A DNA stretch of 64,000 nucleotides from NCBI GenBank assembly GCA_937873495.1, contig CALMXZ010000002.1:152640-216639 (forward strand). Direction: 5' to 3'. The translations under genes were made by a program, and so were the position numbers. Positions 47,022-57,599 of the stretch are shown here, piece after piece; the stretch's first letter is position 1, and every line of letters begins with the position of its first letter. The stretch comes from an uncultured Trueperaceae bacterium. Its GTDB lineage: Bacteria > Deinococcota > Deinococci > Deinococcales > Trueperaceae. Below the pieces are notes generated by a model. The model did not search any database, was not told the DNA's origin, and worked only from the letters and a program-made list of their open reading frames with translations.

Positions 47022-47774
47022 TCACGGCTCCTTGGGAGCGGCGGTAGCCACGTTCGTGCTCACGAGGACCTGGTTGGAGCGCAGGCGCACGTCGCCGAGG
47101 TACGGCGCGAACCACGACTGCTGCGTCAGCTCTTCCGTTACCGCGCCGTTCTCGTCGATGGTACGGCTTATGAAGTCGATGACGTACACCTCGAGCTCGC
47201 CGGCCGGCACGGTCACCTTGCGCTTGTCGACGACCATGTAGGTGTAGTCGACGACGAGGTCGAGGTTCTGCTTGCCGGCGTCGGCGTTGATGTGGACGGT
47301 CGTCTTGCCCGTCCAGAGGCTCCCGATGCGCAGCTCTCCCTGCGAGGGGTACTCGCGCAGGGGCGGATCGAAGGTGTAGGTCGTGCCAAGACGCTCCTGG
47401 CGCTTGAGCCATACGCCGTCAGCTCGCACCTGGCGGTAGCTCGTCTCGTCCAGCCCGCGACCGCGCGCGTGCCAGGCCACCCAGACCTCCCCGTCCACGA
47501 CCGTCGGTCCGACGATCTGCACCGAGGTGCGGGGGTCGGTGAGGCGGGCGCCGTTGGGCAGGTACTCCCAGGTGGCGCCGGTCTGGTTCGGGTAGAAGGA
47601 GATGGGTTCCGTGAGCTGCTCCACGCCGACGCGCGGGGCGTCGGCCCCGCTCGGCGCGCAAGCGGCGAGGGCGAGCGCCACGAGCCCGAGGAGGGCGGCG
47701 CGAGCAACCTGGACGGGTGGACGACCGGCCCTCGAAGCAGTGGGGCTGGACGTGAACCGGGGGGCGCTAGGCAT
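47022..47774 (-). CDS. Putative lipoprotein of unknown function
   Basis: This 250-residue protein has a long Arg-rich N-region, a hydrophobic stretch [18 protein letters not shown] and a lipobox LAAC at about Cys39. The mature part has [23 protein letters not shown]..., resembling uncharacterised secreted beta proteins that often begin with 'YFPL..G..WEY'. No enzyme motif is visible. It is cotranscribed with dxs (10-nt gap). The ATG at 47774 has TAAACT 6 nt upstream and no ribosome-binding site. Confidence 0.75.
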   Translation of the reverse strand: MPSAPRFTSSPTASRAGRPPVQVARAALLGLVALALAACAPSGADAPRVGVEQLTEPISFYPNQTGATWEYLPNGARLTDPRTSVQIVGPTVVDGEVWVAWHARGRGLDETSYRQVRADGVWLKRQERLGTTYTFDPPLREYPSQGELRIGSLWTGKTTVHINADAGKQNLDLVVDYTYMVVDKRKVTVPAGELEVYVIDFISRTIDENGAVTEELTQQSWFAPYLGDVRLRSNQVLVSTNVATAAPKEP

Positions 47775-47780
47775 GGCTAG

Positions 47781-47786
47781 AGTTTA
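47781..47786 (-). promoter_or_regulatory. Leaderless -10 box for the lipoprotein-dxs unit
   Basis: TAAACT on the minus strand ends 6 nt before the ATG at 47774. The predicted transcription start coincides with the A of the start codon. Confidence 0.62.
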
Positions 47787-47871
47787 CCGCGCCGCCGGTT
47801 CGCCGGAGCGCTCGTGCGTGTTTGTACAAGCGGATTGCTAGTACGTCACGTCACAAGCGCCCGGCTCGAGG

Positions 47872-49089
47872 TCATGAACCGATGTCTGTGCGGTACTGCG
47901 CTCCGGGGAAGGAGATCCGCTCGACGGCGGCGTAGGCCGACGCCCGCGCCTCGGCGGCGGTGGCTCCGACGCCCACCACGTTCAGCGCCCTCCCGCCGGA
48001 CGTGACGTACTCGCCCGGGCCCCCGGAGGCGACGAGGCCGCCGGCGAACACCATGACGCCAGCGGGGAGGTCGCTAGGCACCGTCACGGCTACCCCCGTC
48101 TGCGGCGCGGCCGGGTAACCCGGGGCCGCCATGACGACGCAGGCGGCGTGCGCCTCACGCCACGTCGCGTTCGCCGACGCCAGCTCGCCCCTGGCCACCG
48201 CCCTGAACAGTTCGGGCGCGTTCGAGGCGAGCAGTGGGAGCACGGCCTGCGCCTCCGGGTCGCCGAAGCGGACGTTGAACTCCAGCACCTTGGGGCCGTC
48301 CGGGGTGAGCATGAGGCCGATGTACAGCACGCCGCGGTAGAAGAGCCCGTCCGCGGCGAGGCCGGCCACGACGGGCTTCACGACGGTCTCCTCGATCGCG
48401 GCGAGCAGCGCCGGATCGGGTAGCTCCACCGGCGCGACCACGCCCATGCCGCCGGTCATCTCACCCGCGTCGCCGTCGCGCAGACGCTTGTGGTCGCGTG
48501 CCGTTGGCAGCAGGCGGTACGCGGCTCCGTCCGTGAAGAGCATGACGGTCAACTCGCGCCCGCTCAGGCACTCCTCGATGACGACCTCACGGCGCCCGCC
48601 GGCCTGCCGGGCGGCCGCACCCTCGGAGAACACGGCGCGCACGGCCGCCTCTGCCTCCGCCAGCGTGGCCGCGACGGTGACACCCTTGCCGGCTGCCAGC
48701 CCGGAGTCCTTCACGACTATCGGAGCGGTGGCGCTCCTCAGATAGACAAGGGCCCCAGAAGCATTATCAAATGAGGAGTAGCGTGCAGTCGGTACACCCC
48801 AACGCGACATGAACGCCTTGGCCACCGCCTTGGAACCCTCAAGGGCAGCGGCCTCGCGTGACGGCCCGAAGACGTCGAGGCCCTCGGCCCGCAGCAGGTC
48901 GGCGAGCCCGGCGACGAGTGGTGCCTCCGGCCCGATCACGACGAGGTCGGGAGCCTCCCTCACGACGCGCCGGGCGAGCGCTTCCACGTCCGGGTCGACG
49001 CCCAGCAGCGTCACGTCCGCGCCGCCGGCGCGCAGAACCCACTCCAGGGCGTGCTCGCGGCCTCCCCTGCCGACCACCACGACTCTCAT
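47872..49089 (-). CDS. purD: Phosphoribosylamine-glycine ligase (GAR synthetase)
   Basis: This 405-residue ATP-grasp enzyme catalyses the second step of purine synthesis. Motifs are VVVGRGGREHALEWVL at the N-terminus, PDLVVIGPEAPLVAG, APIVVKDSGLAAGKGVTVA (ATP-binding; usually KADGLAAGKGV), EECLSGRELTVMLFTDG, RDHKRLRDGDAGEMTGGMG and VLEFNVRFGDPEAQ. It overlaps purN by 4 nt (ATGA), with GGAGAG upstream. The frame continues upstream of ATG but reads antisense to purN. Confidence 0.95.
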   Translation of the reverse strand: MRVVVVGRGGREHALEWVLRAGGADVTLLGVDPDVEALARRVVREAPDLVVIGPEAPLVAGLADLLRAEGLDVFGPSREAAALEGSKAVAKAFMSRWGVPTARYSSFDNASGALVYLRSATAPIVVKDSGLAAGKGVTVAATLAEAEAAVRAVFSEGAAARQAGGRREVVIEECLSGRELTVMLFTDGAAYRLLPTARDHKRLRDGDAGEMTGGMGVVAPVELPDPALLAAIEETVVKPVVAGLAADGLFYRGVLYIGLMLTPDGPKVLEFNVRFGDPEAQAVLPLLASNAPELFRAVARGELASANATWREAHAACVVMAAPGYPAAPQTGVAVTVPSDLPAGVMVFAGGLVASGGPGEYVTSGGRALNVVGVGATAAEARASAYAAVERISFPGAQYRTDIGS

Positions 49090-49736
49090 GCGTTCTCTCC
49101 AAGACGGTCTTGGCGCCAGGCGCCCGTGAGTAGCAGGCGAAGCGCCGCCGGGTAGGCCTCGTGCTCTACGGCGAGGACGCGTTCGGCGAGAGCGTCTGCG
49201 TCGTCGCCGGGCAGCACCGGCACGCGGCGTTGCAGGATCACCGGGCCGGAGTCGACGCCGGCGTCGACCAGGTGCACGGTGCAACCCGACTCGCTGACGC
49301 CGGCCGCGATGGCCTGCCCGTGCGCGTCGAGCCCCGGGAAGGCGGGGAGCAGGCTCGGGTGGACGTTCACGAGCCGTCCGGCCCAGCGCTCCGTGAAGCC
49401 GGCCGTCAGCAGCCGCATGAAACCCGCGAGGCAGACCACGTCCACCGCCTGCTCGACCAGCAGGTCGTTCGCGGCGGCTTCGAAGGCCGCGCGGTTCGGC
49501 CACGGCACGTAGACCGCGGTCACGCCGGCCTCGCGCGCGCGGTCGAGCGCCGGGGCGTCCGGGCGGTTGCTTACCACGAGCACCACGGAAGCCAGCCCGT
49601 CTCCCGCCGGGAACGCCCGCAGGAGCGACTGGAGGTTGGTCCCCCGGCCGGACGCGAACACGGCGAGGCGCGCGGTGCGGCCGAGCGGGAAGGGCGCCTG
49701 CGCGCGAGCCTGCGGCGGCATGGCTGGCGCGCTCAT
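49086..49736 (-). CDS. purN: Phosphoribosylglycinamide formyltransferase
   Basis: This 216-residue enzyme transfers a formyl group from 10-formyl-THF to GAR, the step after PurD. It has RLAVFASGRGTNLQSLLRAF, VVSNRPDAPAL, CLAGFMRLL (active-site loop), NVHPSLLPAFPGLDAHGQAI (catalytic His) and GCTVHLVDAGVDSGPVILQ (catalytic Asp). The ATG at 49736 overlaps the MBL stop by 4 nt. A purN-purD pair in coupled order is usual; the coupling to an MBL hydrolase is not. Confidence 0.94.
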   Translation of the reverse strand: MSAPAMPPQARAQAPFPLGRTARLAVFASGRGTNLQSLLRAFPAGDGLASVVLVVSNRPDAPALDRAREAGVTAVYVPWPNRAAFEAAANDLLVEQAVDVVCLAGFMRLLTAGFTERWAGRLVNVHPSLLPAFPGLDAHGQAIAAGVSESGCTVHLVDAGVDSGPVILQRRVPVLPGDDADALAERVLAVEHEAYPAALRLLLTGAWRQDRLGENA

Positions 49737-50764
49737 GCCGTCGTCAGCCGCTCCGGGTGCAGCTTGGTGAAGTAACGCTTGACGCCCGCTACGGTCATGG
49801 CCGCGTCCGACGTGATCTTGTAGCGGAGCCTGATGCCGGGCAGGACGCCGGCCGCGGCCAGCTCCGCGTCCTCCAGGCGTTGGACGCGGGCCACGAGCGC
49901 GGCGTCGTCCTCGCCCGCGTTGAGGCCGCTCAGGACGGCCTCGCTCCACACCCGGTTGCGCTCGCCGACCGCGCGTAGGTGAGCGGCGGCCGCTTCGCGC
50001 CCGGCGACCTCCCCGAAGTGCGTGAGCACTAGCCGCTCTGGTGCGGCCGCCAGCATGCGCTCGACGCTGCCTCGCCACACCTCGAGGTCGAGGTCGGGCG
50101 GCGGTAGGGCCGGGCGCAGCAGGTCTGAGCCGCCGAGCCGCACGCCCGCGCCGTCGCCGGTGAAGAGGGTGCCGTCGTCCAGCAGGTAGCCGACGTGGTG
50201 CGAGGCGTGGCCGGGCGTGGCGATGACGCGCACGGTGAGCCCCCCGACGTCGAGCGTCTCGCCGCCCGCGACGGCACGCACGCGCTCCGCCGGGACCGGG
50301 AGCATCGTGCCCCAGAGCGCCGGGAGGGCGTCGCCGTACACGCGCAGCGCGCTCGCCATGAGACGGTTCGGGTCGATCATGTGCGGCGCGCCGGCCTCGT
50401 GCACGACGAGTTGCGCGTCCGTGCCTTCAAGGAGGGCGCCGGCCGCGGCGGCGTGGTCGAGGTGGATGTGCGTGAGCAGGACGTAACGCAGGTCGCGCGG
50501 GTCGAGACCCGCTTCGCGCAAGCCGGCGAGGACCGCCGCGCGGGTGCTGCCAGGGCCGCTCTCGACGAGCGCGAAGCCGCCGCTCGGGAGGGGAAGGGCG
50601 AACACGGCGATGGTGCCCGGGTTGCCTAGGTGGCCCGTGTCGACCTGCAGCACGCCGCCGCCGAGGTCGCGTACCCGCGGGTAGTCGGGCGGCACCACGT
50701 CCTCGGGCACGTTGTCGACGGCCTTCCTGCCGGCCGTGGCGTCGAACCCTAGGGGCAGGGTCAT
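49733..50764 (-). CDS. MBL-fold metallohydrolase
   Basis: This 343-residue enzyme has zinc motif [14 protein letters not shown], then [25 protein letters not shown] with His and Asp ligands, and [14 protein letters not shown]. The C-terminus (about 230-343) is helical. It resembles uncharacterised lactonase- or glyoxalase-II-like hydrolases of the COG0491 group. It is translationally linked to the FAH-family gene upstream (4-nt overlap) and purN downstream. Confidence 0.85.
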   Translation of the reverse strand: MTLPLGFDATAGRKAVDNVPEDVVPPDYPRVRDLGGGVLQVDTGHLGNPGTIAVFALPLPSGGFALVESGPGSTRAAVLAGLREAGLDPRDLRYVLLTHIHLDHAAAAGALLEGTDAQLVVHEAGAPHMIDPNRLMASALRVYGDALPALWGTMLPVPAERVRAVAGGETLDVGGLTVRVIATPGHASHHVGYLLDDGTLFTGDGAGVRLGGSDLLRPALPPPDLDLEVWRGSVERMLAAAPERLVLTHFGEVAGREAAAAHLRAVGERNRVWSEAVLSGLNAGEDDAALVARVQRLEDAELAAAGVLPGIRLRYKITSDAAMTVAGVKRYFTKLHPERLTTA

Positions 50765-51540
50765 GCGCTCGGTGGTGGGAGGACCTCGGCCGCGACCTGG
50801 TTCGTCAACGTGCCGATGCCTTCCACGCTCACCTCGACCGTGTCGCCTACCTTGAGCTTGCCGACGCCTTCCGGGGTGCCGGTGAGCACGACGTCGCCGG
50901 GGCGCAGCGTCATGAAGCGGCTGATGTAAGCGAGCACCTCCGCCACCGGGAAGATCATGTCCGAGGTCTTGCCGTCCTGGCGGATCTCACCGTTGACGCG
51001 CGTGGTGATCCGCAGGTCCGCCGGGTCGAGGTCCGTTTCGAGCCACGGCCCGACCGGGCAGAAGCCGTCGGCCGACTTGCCCCTCACCCATTGGAGGTCG
51101 GAGCGCTGCTTGTCGCGCGCCGTGACGTCGAGCGCGCACGTGTAGCCGAGGACGTAGTCGAGCGCCTCCTCCTGCGGCACGTTGCGCAGCTCCCTAGCGA
51201 TGACGACGGCCAGCTCGCCCTCGTACTGCAGGTCGTCCGTCCAGGCCGGGTAAGGCACGTCGTCGCCTGCGCCGCTCAGGGTGTTGAGACCCTTGAGGAA
51301 CAGCCCTGGCTCGGTCGGCAGGCCCGCCTTGTCGTTGCCGAGCTCGCGGATGTGGTCGGCGTAGTTCCTGCCAACACAGACGATGACGGTCGGCTCGCAC
51401 GGCGGCAGCAACGACACGTCGCTGAGCGGCACGCGGTGCCCGCTCGGCGAGCCGAGCATGTGCGTCAACTGGTGGATCATCCCGCCTTCGAGCTCGCCCC
51501 AATGGATCCCATCGAAGCTCCGGTAACGAACGCGTTGCAT
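50761..51540 (-). CDS. Fumarylacetoacetate hydrolase (FAH) family protein
   Basis: This 259-residue protein has the metal-binding core [45 protein letters not shown] (EGEL metal Glu residues), and [33 protein letters not shown]. It belongs to the short FAHD1-like/HpaG group, which acts as acylpyruvase, oxaloacetate decarboxylase or 2-hydroxyhepta-2,4-diene-1,7-dioate isomerase. The substrate cannot be assigned. It is the first gene of the run to purD. Confidence 0.9.
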   Translation of the reverse strand: MQRVRYRSFDGIHWGELEGGMIHQLTHMLGSPSGHRVPLSDVSLLPPCEPTVIVCVGRNYADHIRELGNDKAGLPTEPGLFLKGLNTLSGAGDDVPYPAWTDDLQYEGELAVVIARELRNVPQEEALDYVLGYTCALDVTARDKQRSDLQWVRGKSADGFCPVGPWLETDLDPADLRITTRVNGEIRQDGKTSDMIFPVAEVLAYISRFMTLRPGDVVLTGTPEGVGKLKVGDTVEVSVEGIGTLTNQVAAEVLPPPSA

Positions 51541-51562
51541 CTCTTAGTCTCGCCTCCTCGAA

Positions 51563-53554
51563 CTAGTCGCTCTTGCCGCCGGTCGTGGCGGCACCGCTCA
51601 GCACGTCTGTCACGTCTTCCCACTCCTCCATGTGCCGGAGGAGCCGCGCTTCCAGGATGGCATGTTCCGCGCCGAGCGCGGCGAGTAGCTCCGCCGTGGC
51701 GGGCGGCGGCCCGGGCGTGCGCCAGTCGCCGACGCCGAGCGCCTCCAGGTCGGAGACGGCCAGGCTCATGGGTGTGCCAAGGAGGCGCATGACGTCGGCT
51801 AGCCGCTCCTCGCAGCGCGCGATCTCGTCCTCCAACGTCAGGAGCCGCCTCTCCAGCTGCCAACGTGACTGCCGTGGGGTGCGGTCGCTCGACGGTTCGC
51901 TCGACCGGCCGCCGCCTGTAGAGCCCCCACCCGCAGGAACGGCCACCGCGGCGCTGCCTTCGCGCCGCTTGCGCATGTAGTAGTCCCAGTCGCCGGCGTA
52001 GTCGGTGAACCGCCCGTCCCTCACCTCCCAGACGCGCGTGGCGAGCCTGGAGAGGAAGCGCCTGTCGTGCGAAACGAGGATGAGGGTGCCCTCGTAGGCA
52101 GTCAGCGCGGCCTCCAACGCCTCGATCATCTCGACGTCGAGGTGGTTGGTCGGCTCGTCGAGGACGAGGAGGTTGCGGCGCGCCAAGGTCAGGTCCAGGA
52201 GCGCGAGGCGCGCCCGCTCACCGCCCGAGAGGTCGCGCACGCGCTTGAACTGCGCCTCGTACGGGAACAGGAAGCGTCCGAGGGCGTTGTGCGCGTCCGC
52301 GTCGCCCATGCGCTTGAGGAGCTCCTCGAAGAGGGTGGCGTCGCCGTCGACCCCCTTCAGGCCCTGGTCGTAGTACCCGACGCGCACCCGCACGCCAGTG
52401 CGGACGGCGCCGAGTGGATGATCGGAGGTGTGCTCGCCGAGCAGCAGCCGGAGGAGCGTGGTCTTCCCCGCCCCGTTCGGCCCTACGAGCGCGATGCGCT
52501 CGCCCTGCCGCACCTCCAGGGTCAGGTCGTCGAGCAGCCTGCGGCCGCCGAAAGCCTTGCTCAGGTGCTCGGCCGTCATGACGATCGAGGCGCTCGGGTC
52601 GCAGTCGAACGTGAAGCGCGTCGTGCGCTCCTTCCCCTGCAGCTCGTCGATCATGCCGGCCTCGTACCGATCGGCCCTGCGCTCCATGGCCTTGGCGCGC
52701 CGGTGAAGCTTCTCGCTCTGGCCGGCCCAGCGTTTCATCTGTTCGGCGGCCGCGTCGAGGCGCGCTAGCTCGCGCTCCTGGTTGGCGCGCGTCTGCGCCT
52801 GGATGCGCTCGGCCTCCGCGCGGGCGGCTCGGAACGCGGTCGGGTTGCCGGCACCGACGCGGAGCTCACCCCGGCTGACCTCCGCCGTGCGGTCGCAGGC
52901 GCCGTCGAGGAACGCCCTGTCGTGCGAGACGATGAGCGCGGCGCCCGGGTAACGCGCCAGGTGGCCCTCGAGCCAGGCGCGCATCTCGATGTCGAGGTGG
53001 TTCGTCGGTTCGTCCAGCAGGAGCACGTCCGGTTGCGCCATGAGGAGCCGTGCGAGGCCGAGGCGCGTGCGCTCACCGCCTGACAGGCTGGCGACGAGCT
53101 CCTGGTGGCGGTTCTTGAACCCTAGGGCGCTGAGCACGGCGTCGCGCCGGGCGCGGCGCGCATAGCCGCCCCGCCGCTCGAACGTCGCGTGGACGGCCTC
53201 CCACTGGTGGTAACGCTCCGGGTCGTCCAGACCCGCCGCTTCCAGGGCTCCGAGGCGCTTCTCGAGTTCGTCGAGCTCGGCGAACGCCCGCTCGCTGATC
53301 CCAACGACCGTCTCGCCCGCTTCGAAGCGCGGGTCCTGCTCGAGCATGGCGACGACCGTGCCATCGGCGCGGTACACGGTGCCTGCGTCGGGTGCCTCGG
53401 CGGCCATCAGTAGGCGCAGGAGCGTGCTCTTGCCCGCCCCGTTGCGGCCGACGAGGGCGGTGCGGTCGCCGTCGCGGAGCTCCAGGGTGGCCGCGTCGAG
53501 CACCACCTGCTCGCCGTACGCCTTGTCGACTGAATGAACGGCGGCCAGGAGCAT
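51563..53554 (-). CDS. ABC-F family ATPase (Uup/YdiF/EttA-like)
   Basis: This 663-residue cytosolic protein with two fused ABC domains has no membrane segment. The first domain has Walker [15 protein letters not shown] and SLSGGERTRLGLARLL; the second has GPNGAGKTTLLRLLLG and DLSGGERARLALLDLTLARRNLLVLDEPTNHLD. The interdomain P-site tRNA-interacting linker is highly charged (LARLDAAAEQMKRWAGQSEKLHRRAKAMERRADR). The C-terminal extension (about 540-663) is helical. Such proteins act on the ribosome. The ATG at 53554 has TACACT 6 nt upstream. Confidence 0.93.
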   Translation of the reverse strand: MLLAAVHSVDKAYGEQVVLDAATLELRDGDRTALVGRNGAGKSTLLRLLMAAEAPDAGTVYRADGTVVAMLEQDPRFEAGETVVGISERAFAELDELEKRLGALEAAGLDDPERYHQWEAVHATFERRGGYARRARRDAVLSALGFKNRHQELVASLSGGERTRLGLARLLMAQPDVLLLDEPTNHLDIEMRAWLEGHLARYPGAALIVSHDRAFLDGACDRTAEVSRGELRVGAGNPTAFRAARAEAERIQAQTRANQERELARLDAAAEQMKRWAGQSEKLHRRAKAMERRADRYEAGMIDELQGKERTTRFTFDCDPSASIVMTAEHLSKAFGGRRLLDDLTLEVRQGERIALVGPNGAGKTTLLRLLLGEHTSDHPLGAVRTGVRVRVGYYDQGLKGVDGDATLFEELLKRMGDADAHNALGRFLFPYEAQFKRVRDLSGGERARLALLDLTLARRNLLVLDEPTNHLDVEMIEALEAALTAYEGTLILVSHDRRFLSRLATRVWEVRDGRFTDYAGDWDYYMRKRREGSAAVAVPAGGGSTGGGRSSEPSSDRTPRQSRWQLERRLLTLEDEIARCEERLADVMRLLGTPMSLAVSDLEALGVGDWRTPGPPPATAELLAALGAEHAILEARLLRHMEEWEDVTDVLSGAATTGGKSD

Positions 53555-53560
53555 CACGGT

Positions 53561-53566
53561 AGTGTA
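53561..53566 (-). promoter_or_regulatory. Leaderless -10 box for ABC-F gene
   Basis: TACACT on the minus strand ends 6 nt before the ATG at 53554, with no Shine-Dalgarno sequence. Confidence 0.6.
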
Positions 53567-53632
53567 CCGTTGCCGCTCCTGGCCGCTAAGTCTTGGGCCG
53601 CGATCCGGTGCCGGGCCGCGCCGCCTAGGCGC

Positions 53633-54730
<1,098 letters not shown>

Positions 54731-54793
54731 GCGGCCCTCCCAACGTAGCGTCTGCTCTTGAGTCGAGGGTAGCATCCGCCCGGCGCTTGGCCA

Positions 54794-54823
54794 TTGCACA
54801 TGGACCTGAATACGGTCTAGATT
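54794..54823 (+). promoter_or_regulatory. Leaderless promoter of the toxin-antitoxin operon
   Basis: -35 TTGCAC (54794-54799), an 18-nt spacer and -10 TAGATT (54818-54823) end 6 nt before the antitoxin ATG at 54830. The sequence TACG...CTAG...CGTA around the -10 is weakly palindromic and could be the antitoxin operator (inference). Confidence 0.75.
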
Positions 54824-54829
54824 CGTACC

Positions 54830-55096
54830 ATGAGATTGACAGACAGGGTGCGTTCCATCAGCTACCTCAAGGCGCACGCCGCCGAGCTGCTACGCGAACT
54901 CTCCGACAGCCAGGAACCGCTCGTGATCACGCAGAACGGCGAGGCGAAGGCGGTCATGCTGGATGTGGCGAGCTATGACCAGCTCCTCGAGACGACGGCC
55001 TTGCTCAAGTTGCTGTCCTTGGCGGACAGGCAGGTCGAGGAAGGGATGCTCGAGTCCGCTGAAGACGCGATCGCCGCGTACCGGTTGGACGGGTGA
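54830..55096 (+). CDS. Type II antitoxin, Phd/YefM family
   Basis: This 88-residue antitoxin has the Phd/YefM fold signature RSISYLKAHAAELLRELSDSQEPLVITQNGEAKAVMLDVASYDQL (residues about 8-52), the DNA-binding N-terminal half. The C-terminal tail (VEEGMLESAEDAIAAY) would bind and neutralise the toxin. It probably represses its own promoter. The toxin gene follows after a 55-nt gap. Confidence 0.9.
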   Translation: MRLTDRVRSISYLKAHAAELLRELSDSQEPLVITQNGEAKAVMLDVASYDQLLETTALLKLLSLADRQVEEGMLESAEDAIAAYRLDG

Positions 55097-55151
55097 GGGC
55101 GCCCGTGCACGATTCGCAGCGTACGCGCTTGCGGCGGGCTTGGAGCGCCGG

Positions 55152-55478
55152 ATGAAGCGTGTGATGCTTACCGACGGAGCGGCTCGCGGTCTGGATGAGT
55201 GGTACCTGGGGGCGCACGCACGTGGCGGAGCGCGCGAGGCGACCCGAATATTAGACCGTATTGAGATCGTCCTCCAGGGCTTGGCCGACGGCTCGCTGCG
55301 CGGTGAGGTCGTTCCTGAACTCCGTCACCTCGGCCGCCACGCCGAACGCCAGGTCGTCACCGACGAGGGCTTGCGCGTGGTCTTCCGTTCGACCACCGAG
55401 CGGATCGTCGTCATCCTGCTGGCGCCCATGAAACAGTCGTTCCAGGCGTTGCTCGAACGGCGGCTGTTGGACGGATGA
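55152..55478 (+). CDS. Type II toxin, RelE/ParE family
   Basis: This 108-residue protein has the RelE/ParE pattern LTDGAARGLDEWYLGAH...ILDRIEIVLQGLADGSLRGEVVPELRHLGRHAERQVVTDEGLRVVFRSTTERIVVILLAPMKQSF, with C-terminal strands bearing Arg and Lys residues that in RelE cut mRNA in the ribosome. A ParE-type gyrase poison is possible. The ATG at 55152 has GGAG 8 nt upstream. It ends at the terminator shared with the convergent ssrA gene. Confidence 0.85.
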   Translation: MKRVMLTDGAARGLDEWYLGAHARGGAREATRILDRIEIVLQGLADGSLRGEVVPELRHLGRHAERQVVTDEGLRVVFRSTTERIVVILLAPMKQSFQALLERRLLDG

Positions 55479-55479
55479 C

Positions 55480-55512
55480 GAAGCCCGCGGCCGTTTGATG
55501 ACCGCGGGCTTC
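55480..55512. terminator. Bidirectional terminator between relE-type toxin and ssrA
   Basis: GAAGCCCGCGG (55480-55490) and CCGCGGGCTTC (55502-55512) form a perfect 11-bp stem with an 11-nt loop, between convergent toxin and tmRNA transcripts. Confidence 0.85.
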
Positions 55513-55516
55513 CCGG

Positions 55517-55873
55517 TGGTGGAGGCGGCGGGAGTCGAACCCGCGTCCGGAACCCCCTCAGGTGGGCGTCTACGCGTGTAGCCGAGGATCGGTTGTCGGC
55601 GCTGGGCTGGCTCTTCGGCCGGCGCTGCTCAGCGCTTAGACGTCATAAGTCTCACCTTCGGGTCAACGTCCGAACCCTAGGGCCAGCCCACTTTAGGACG
55701 TTCGATCCGGCGAGCCATGGGCGGGGCTTCCGGGGAACGCTAACTGCGATTAAGCAGCCAGAGCGTAGTTATTGTTGCCAGTTAATGGCGTGGCAGCTTG
55801 TTGACGCGGCCAGCTGCCTCCGCGACGCGCAACCTCACCCTCGGACGAGCCCCGTCGAAACCGTGTCGCCCCC
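55517..55873 (-). ncRNA. ssrA: Transfer-messenger RNA (tmRNA)
   Basis: This 357-nt RNA rescues stalled ribosomes. The acceptor stem pairs GGGGGCG at the 5' end (55873) with CGCCTCC next to the 3' ACCA (55517). GGTTCGACTCCC is the T-arm. The tag reading frame (minus strand, 55779-55750) starts at resume codon GGC and encodes GNNNYALAA before TAA, so rescued proteins end in ALAA for ClpXP-type degradation. The gene is one-piece, not permuted. Confidence 0.96.
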
Positions 55874-55994
55874 AGGTCGCTGAGCAAAGCGCGCTACGCT
55901 CGCGCTCGACGGGATTGTAGCAGACCGGGAGCACCACGCCCGTCGCGCGCGCTGCGTGCCGGACAGGCCGATCGCCAGACCGCAAGCGGCCCCC

Positions 55995-56000
55995 TATACT
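55995..56000 (+). promoter_or_regulatory. Leaderless -10 box for nucleoside/sugar ABC ATPase
   Basis: TATACT lies 6 nt before the ATG at 56007, with no ribosome-binding site. No clear -35 is visible. Confidence 0.65.
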
Positions 56001-56006
56001 GTCCCC

Positions 56007-57551
56007 ATGCCCAAAGCAGTGCGGATGCTCGGCATCTCCAAGCAGTTCCCGCTCGTCAAGGCGAACGACGCCGTCGACTTCGAGTTGGAGTGGGGCGAGG
56101 TGCACGCGCTGATCGGCGAGAACGGCGCCGGCAAGAGCACCCTGATGAAGATCCTCTACGGCATGCAGCCGCCCGACTCCGGGACGATCGAGGTGAACGG
56201 CGAGCAGGTCCTGATCCATAGCGCCCGCGACGCTATCGACCTCGGCATCGGCATGGTGCATCAGCACTTCATGCTCGTCGAACCGCTCACCGTGGCGGAG
56301 AACCTGGTGCTCGGCTCCGAGCCGCGCATCGGGCCGATGCTCGACCGCCGGGCGGCCGTGCGCCGTACGGAGGAGCTCATCGCGGAGTTCGGCTTCGACC
56401 TCGCGCCGGACACGCGCATCGAGGACCTGCCGGTCGGCCTGCAGCAGCAGGTCGAGATCCTGAAGGCCCTGTACCGCCAGGCGCGCATCCTGATCCTCGA
56501 CGAGCCGACGGCCGTGCTGACGCCGCAGGAGACGCGCGGCCTGTTCCGCTTCCTGCGCGAGTTCGCGGCCAAGGGCAACGCGGCCGTGTTCATCAGCCAC
56601 AAGCTCGACGAGGTCATGGAGATCTGCGACCGCATGAGCGTCATGCGCGACGGCCGCATGATCGGCACCGTGAACCGCGCCGACACCGACCAGCGCCGGC
56701 TCGCCAACATGATGGTCGGGCGCGACGTGCTCCTGCGCGTCAAGAAGCGCCCCGCCACCCCTGGCGCGGTGGCGCTCGAGGTCCGCGACCTCGTCCTCAA
56801 GCACCCGGTCAAGCCGCGCAACGTGCTCGACGGCGTCGGCTTCTCGCTGCGCCGCGGCGAGATCCTCGGCGTCGCCGGGGTGGAGGGCAACGGCCAGTCC
56901 GAGCTCGTCGAGGTGATCACGGGCCTGCGCAAGGCCGACTCGGGGGCGGTGCTGGCCGAGAGCAAGGGCAGCGGCATGCGCGACCTCACCCGGGACGACG
57001 CCCGCGAGCGCCACCAGTTCGGGCTGAGCCACGTGCCGGAGGACCGCAACGGCAGGGGCCTCGTCACGGCGTTCTCGGCGTCCTTGAACTCGATCCTCGG
57101 CGACCACTACCGCGCGCCATACGCCAGCAAGGCGGGCCTGTTGCAAGACGACGCCATCGAGGGGCACGCCAGGCAGCTCATCAAGGACTACGACGTGCGG
57201 CCGACGGACCCCAACATCACCGTGAGCAGTTACTCCGGCGGCAACGCCCAGAAGCTCATCGTGGCCCGCGAGCTGGAGCGCGACCCGAGCGTCCTGATCC
57301 TCGCGCAGCCGACGCGCGGCGTCGACATCGGGGCCATCGAGTTCATCCACCAGAGGATCGTGGAGGCGCGCGACGCCGGTCTGCCCGTGCTCCTCGTCTC
57401 CGCCGACCTGAACGAGGTCATGAGCCTGTCCGATCGCATCATCGTGATGTACGAGGGCCGCGTGATGGGCGAGCTGAGCCAAGCCGAGGCCAACCCCGAG
57501 AAGCTCGGGCTCATGATGGCGGGCTCGACCTCGGAGGCAACGCCGGCCTAG
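56007..57551 (+). CDS. ABC transporter ATP-binding protein, BmpA/YufO type (nucleoside or sugar)
   Basis: This 514-residue protein has tandem ABC domains in one chain, as in RbsA, MglA and YufO. Domain 1: Walker [54 protein letters not shown]. Domain 2 is degenerate ([53 protein letters not shown]), with Gln replacing the Walker B catalytic Glu. The [20 protein letters not shown] segment favours the BmpA/guanosine-uptake group over ribose. No permease genes follow, since the next gene is convergent. Confidence 0.9.
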   Translation: MPKAVRMLGISKQFPLVKANDAVDFELEWGEVHALIGENGAGKSTLMKILYGMQPPDSGTIEVNGEQVLIHSARDAIDLGIGMVHQHFMLVEPLTVAENLVLGSEPRIGPMLDRRAAVRRTEELIAEFGFDLAPDTRIEDLPVGLQQQVEILKALYRQARILILDEPTAVLTPQETRGLFRFLREFAAKGNAAVFISHKLDEVMEICDRMSVMRDGRMIGTVNRADTDQRRLANMMVGRDVLLRVKKRPATPGAVALEVRDLVLKHPVKPRNVLDGVGFSLRRGEILGVAGVEGNGQSELVEVITGLRKADSGAVLAESKGSGMRDLTRDDARERHQFGLSHVPEDRNGRGLVTAFSASLNSILGDHYRAPYASKAGLLQDDAIEGHARQLIKDYDVRPTDPNITVSSYSGGNAQKLIVARELERDPSVLILAQPTRGVDIGAIEFIHQRIVEARDAGLPVLLVSADLNEVMSLSDRIIVMYEGRVMGELSQAEANPEKLGLMMAGSTSEATPA

Positions 57552-57558
57552 CGGCGGG

Positions 57559-57589
57559 CGGCTTCGCCGAGCTAACGCCGGCGAAGCCG
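57559..57589. terminator. Bidirectional terminator-like hairpin
   Basis: CGGCTTCGCCG (57559-57569) and CGGCGAAGCCG (57579-57589) form an 11-bp perfect stem with a 9-nt loop, between the ABC ATPase and the convergent metX. Confidence 0.75.
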
Positions 57590-57599
57590 TGGACCCGCG

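Noticed and set aside
48720..48800. AT-richer patch inside purD as a possible insertion
   Set aside because: The reading frame and PurD motifs continue through it, so it is ordinary coding variation.
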